This document shows, in pieces, positions 61,641 through 64,000 of a DNA stretch of 64,000 nucleotides. Where the stretch lies: the NCBI GenBank assembly GCA_963969395.1, contig OZ017798.1, positions 15,616,173 through 15,680,172 of the forward strand, given 5' to 3'. This DNA comes from Pseudoscleropodium purum (Eukaryota > Streptophyta > Bryopsida > Hypnales > Brachytheciaceae). Under the pieces are notes generated by a model. That model was not told the origin of the DNA, did no database searches, and saw nothing but the letters and a program-made list of their open reading frames with translations. Numbering within the stretch: the stretch's first letter is position 1; every line of letters begins with the position of its first letter. The position numbers and the translations under genes are program-made.

Positions 61641-63137
61641 CTCATACTGAAATGCTGAAGATCTGCTCATTGATTTCATGTCAATAATATGCCACATGAG
61701 CGGCAAAAATTACTGACTCCGTGTATATCAGAATAGAAATTTAACAATAATGTGGAGGAAGGACGATTGGTCATCTTTCCGTAGAAATTGGTAAGACATG
61801 CTTTTAAAGAAGGTGAAAGTGGACAAAAGAGTGGACAAAAGAGTCTTATCAACATCTCCCTGGAGTATGCATGTGAGTTGTACTTTACTGAAGCAATGAA
61901 CCTCCGTACGAAGCATGGGCGAAAATGCAACAATGCATGCTTAACCCTCAAACGACAGGCTGAGCCCCTCGCACTTGGTTTGGAGAGAATCGTTGACAAA
62001 AAGTGGTTTTTGTATTTTGGGGGAATGTTTCAACCTCCTGGACCCACTTTAATAGTGAATATGTCTTGTCAAAGCACCATTTCCACTGCAAAGTCGAAGC
62101 ACCGACCGCCACAAACTTTGGGTCAGCAACAAGACCCATACCTTGGAAATCAAAAAGGGTTTCGATTTCCCTTAAATAGAATTGCACTTATATAATGTAG
62201 ATCTTCGAATTGATTGTGGGTCCAAAATATGCCACATGGTATAACAAAAAAATTGATTTTTTTTCCACTCTCTGTATACCAGAATAAGAATTTATATAAT
62301 AATGTGAGAGATGATTCTTACTAACCTTAGACAGAACTTAATTGAGAAGTTCGCCACTGAGGTGGCCTGTGCTTTGGTACTCGAGCTCGGTCCCAGCCTT
62401 GAGTTTGTCCCCTTTCATTTGTTTAATTAAAAGTAATAACAATACTAATCACAGAGAAGACATGCGAAAATGGGCACCTGAATATGAATCTCATCAACAT
62501 TGAGCCAGTATCTAGCTCTCTGAACTTGAGTAAACATTTACTAATCTGGAGGAATTAGCCTCAGTACAATGCAGGCGCTTGGAAAAAAACAGTTCATGAA
62601 TACTCAAATTGAAGGATATTAAATGCTGCACATGTTCAAATCTATATTGTGTCAAAAATGTACCACATGCGGTGTCAAAAAATTTGCTTTCTTTTGGCAC
62701 ACATTGAAGTTTACTTACTTTCCACGGCGTTGAAAAGGAAACCCATGCAACAACAACAGTTGGAGATGAAGCCAGGCAGGGAGGGGCGGGACTCACGACG
62801 ACAGACGGCTATGAGCTACTAGGGCGATTTCTGATCCACTTGGCCTTCATCTCATCCCGAGATCACCTTTATCTCGTCCCGAGAGCACATGGGGATTTTA
62901 TATTGACCCCATTCGAGATCAAATTGCGCCAACACTGCAGCTCGGGCCGGGTGGTGGGGACTTTGTGGATGCTACGACGACAGTATACTCTCTTGTTGAC
63001 TCAGTGTGTACTAGGATTCGAGAATCCGTCCAGAAAATAATGGGAGTGGGCTATGATTCGCAGTTATCCTTCGGCAGAAGTTAACTGAATCAAGACTTTG
63101 AATTGGCGGCTTAGGTGGCTTGTATTGAGTGACTGGT

Positions 63138-63168
<31 letters not shown>

Positions 63169-63530
63169 ATTTAATCTAGTTTCGAGACTCGATAAAAGGT
63201 AGTTAATCAAGAAGACATGCTTCCCAGGAATTGAAGCTGAAATTCGGCGCGAGATTCTCATCCATCTGAACTTGAGCAAGTACCTCTTAGCCTCGAGAAT
63301 TTATTACAATTGTAAGTTAATACAGAGCAAGCGCTCGATGTGAAAAGATCTACTCATGCTCACATTAATTGAATGATTCGGTACAGAACTCATGCTGCAT
63401 GGAGACCTTCAAATTGATCTTGAATGTGTCAAAAATATGCCACATGGTATGACAAAAATGCAATCCTACTTATCGGTGTTACTTACTGATAAAAAATCTA
63501 TAAGGTAATGGGAGAGTCTCGAGAGATCCA
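61641..63530 (-). repeat. decayed tandem copies of the edge gene's last exon and 3' flank
   Basis: The end of the exon at 63533-63610 (AGAAGACATGCTGCCCAGGA, then CGAGATTCTCATC and GAGCGAGTA) recurs in diverged form at 63211-63280 (AGAAGACATGCTTCCCAGGA, CGAGATTCTCATC) and again near 62456-62530 (AGAAGACATGCG, ATCTCATCAACATTGAGCCA). The flank word ATATGCCACATGGTATGACA recurs at about 61686, 62226, 62650 and 63436. The best-kept unit is about 770 bp (62650 to 63430). Stops and indels disrupt the copied coding parts. This is a head-to-tail duplication that has since decayed. Confidence 0.6.
63138..63164. repeat. CT dinucleotide microsatellite
   Basis: About 13 uninterrupted TC units, which on the minus strand create a false alternating Arg-Glu stretch in the frame 63064-63279. 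Confidence 0.9.
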
Positions 63531-63532
63531 CA

Positions 63533-63751
63533 TCAAGAAGACATGCTGCCCAGGAGTGTGAAGGTGGGCACGAGATTCTCATCAATCTTGAGCGAGTATC
63601 TCTCTAATGTATACATCTCGTACATAGCAGACGCCAGCTTCATGGCCACGAGATGCGCCGGCTTGTGAATGGCCTTCACTGCGTCTTCCCGGCTGGTCCA
63701 TATGCACATCGCCAGGCATTCGCGCCGCTCATTCAAGATCCCGTACCAGTA
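63533..63751 (-). CDS. last exon of a conserved uncharacterised gene (partial)
   Basis: On the minus strand a TGTGTGTAG acceptor is followed at 63751 by TACTGGTACGGGATC, which translates as YWYGILNERRECLAMCIWTS and continues through KPAHLVAMKLASAMYEMYTL and ERYSL to a TGA at 63533-63535 (72 residues). The YGILNERRECLA and LERY motifs are familiar to me from a conserved plant and fungal family without assigned function, possibly a small alpha-beta barrel. I cannot name it with certainty. The upstream exons lie beyond the window edge or in an intron to the right. Tandem remnants of this exon lie downstream. Confidence 0.6.
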   Translation of the reverse strand, partial: YWYGILNERRECLAMCIWTSREDAVKAIHKPAHLVAMKLASAMYEMYTLERYSLKIDENLVPTFTLLGSMSS

Positions 63752-64000
63752 CTACACACAACAATTTCACAAACACACAGTACACAATAGTCAAGAAACT
63801 TTCCAACATGTTGCGAAAGAAATTGTCACTATGTACAACAGGAAGTAGCGGTTGCAATACTTGATCAATTACTTTGCAATGCTTTTGCAGCGGTTCCGTA
63901 CTTTGCCTTAAATTCATGGTCTATTGCAAACCATTACAAAAACGTCGCAAACTTGTTCCAAAAGTCATGGGCATAGAACCAATTGATGCATATCTTTGCC
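63752..64000 (-). other. intron of the edge gene (presumed)
   Basis: Sequence upstream of the acceptor on the minus strand. It is pyrimidine-rich close to the acceptor and carries stop codons in the exon frame. The minus-strand frame 63729-63917 is not compatible with the exon and is taken as intronic noise. Confidence 0.45.

Noticed and set aside
63064..63279. Minus-strand frame with alternating Arg-Glu
   Set aside because: The Arg-Glu stretch is the CT microsatellite, and the start of the frame is a frameshifted decayed copy of the neighbouring exon.

Overview
This is plant nuclear DNA: spliceosomal introns with GT..AG borders, two complete intron-bearing genes of plant families, and about two thirds A+T outside the genes. 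GC-richer gene islands in AT-rich intergenic DNA, together with a small relic that looks like giant-virus (NCLDV) DNA, would fit a moss or another early land plant. That placement is inference; the sequence itself only shows a land-plant-like eukaryote.

Two genes can be assembled fully by joining reading frames across canonical splice sites. A 12-helix MATE efflux transporter lies at 9971-14160 (+; 8 exons, 539 residues). An ACT-domain Raf-like Ser/Thr/Tyr protein kinase of the STY8/STY17/STY46 type lies at 31527-38775 (+; 13 exons, 689 residues). A third gene enters at the right edge on the minus strand; only its last exon (63533-63751) is visible, followed by decayed tandem copies of that exon and its 3' flank back to about 61.65 kb. 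The three genes look unrelated and unlinked in function.

The rest is a graveyard of old repeats. It holds a decayed pogo-like transposase (44678-46800, minus); a very GC-rich 301-bp hAT-type MITE with a perfect 8-bp target duplication (51856-52156); a long-inverted-repeat element (5895-7225) with two solo arms elsewhere; several smaller MITE families, including inverted-repeat elements inside two kinase introns; and tandem zones at 47.7-48.9, 55.3-56.1 and 58.5-59.2 kb, all with units near 177-191 bp. Two stretches (16.24-18.44 and 21.78-22.48 kb) are saturated with one short word each, separated by unrelated spacers, and are not ordinary tandem repeats. No LTR-retrotransposon coding sequence was recognised.

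Layout: 1-5.9 kb AT-rich intergenic; 5.9-7.2 kb long-inverted-repeat element; 7.3-14.2 kb GC-shifted upstream region and MATE gene, with the helicase relic antisense in intron 3; 14.3-30 kb repeats with a GC island at 25.5-26.1 kb; 30-38.8 kb kinase gene; 39-59.3 kb repeats and transposon relics; 59.3-64 kb GC-shifted DNA leading into the minus-strand gene.

The strongest candidate for something unexpected is the open antisense frame inside MATE intron 3, with DExH and SATPM helicase motifs. The second is the palindrome-saturated 2.2-kb segment.
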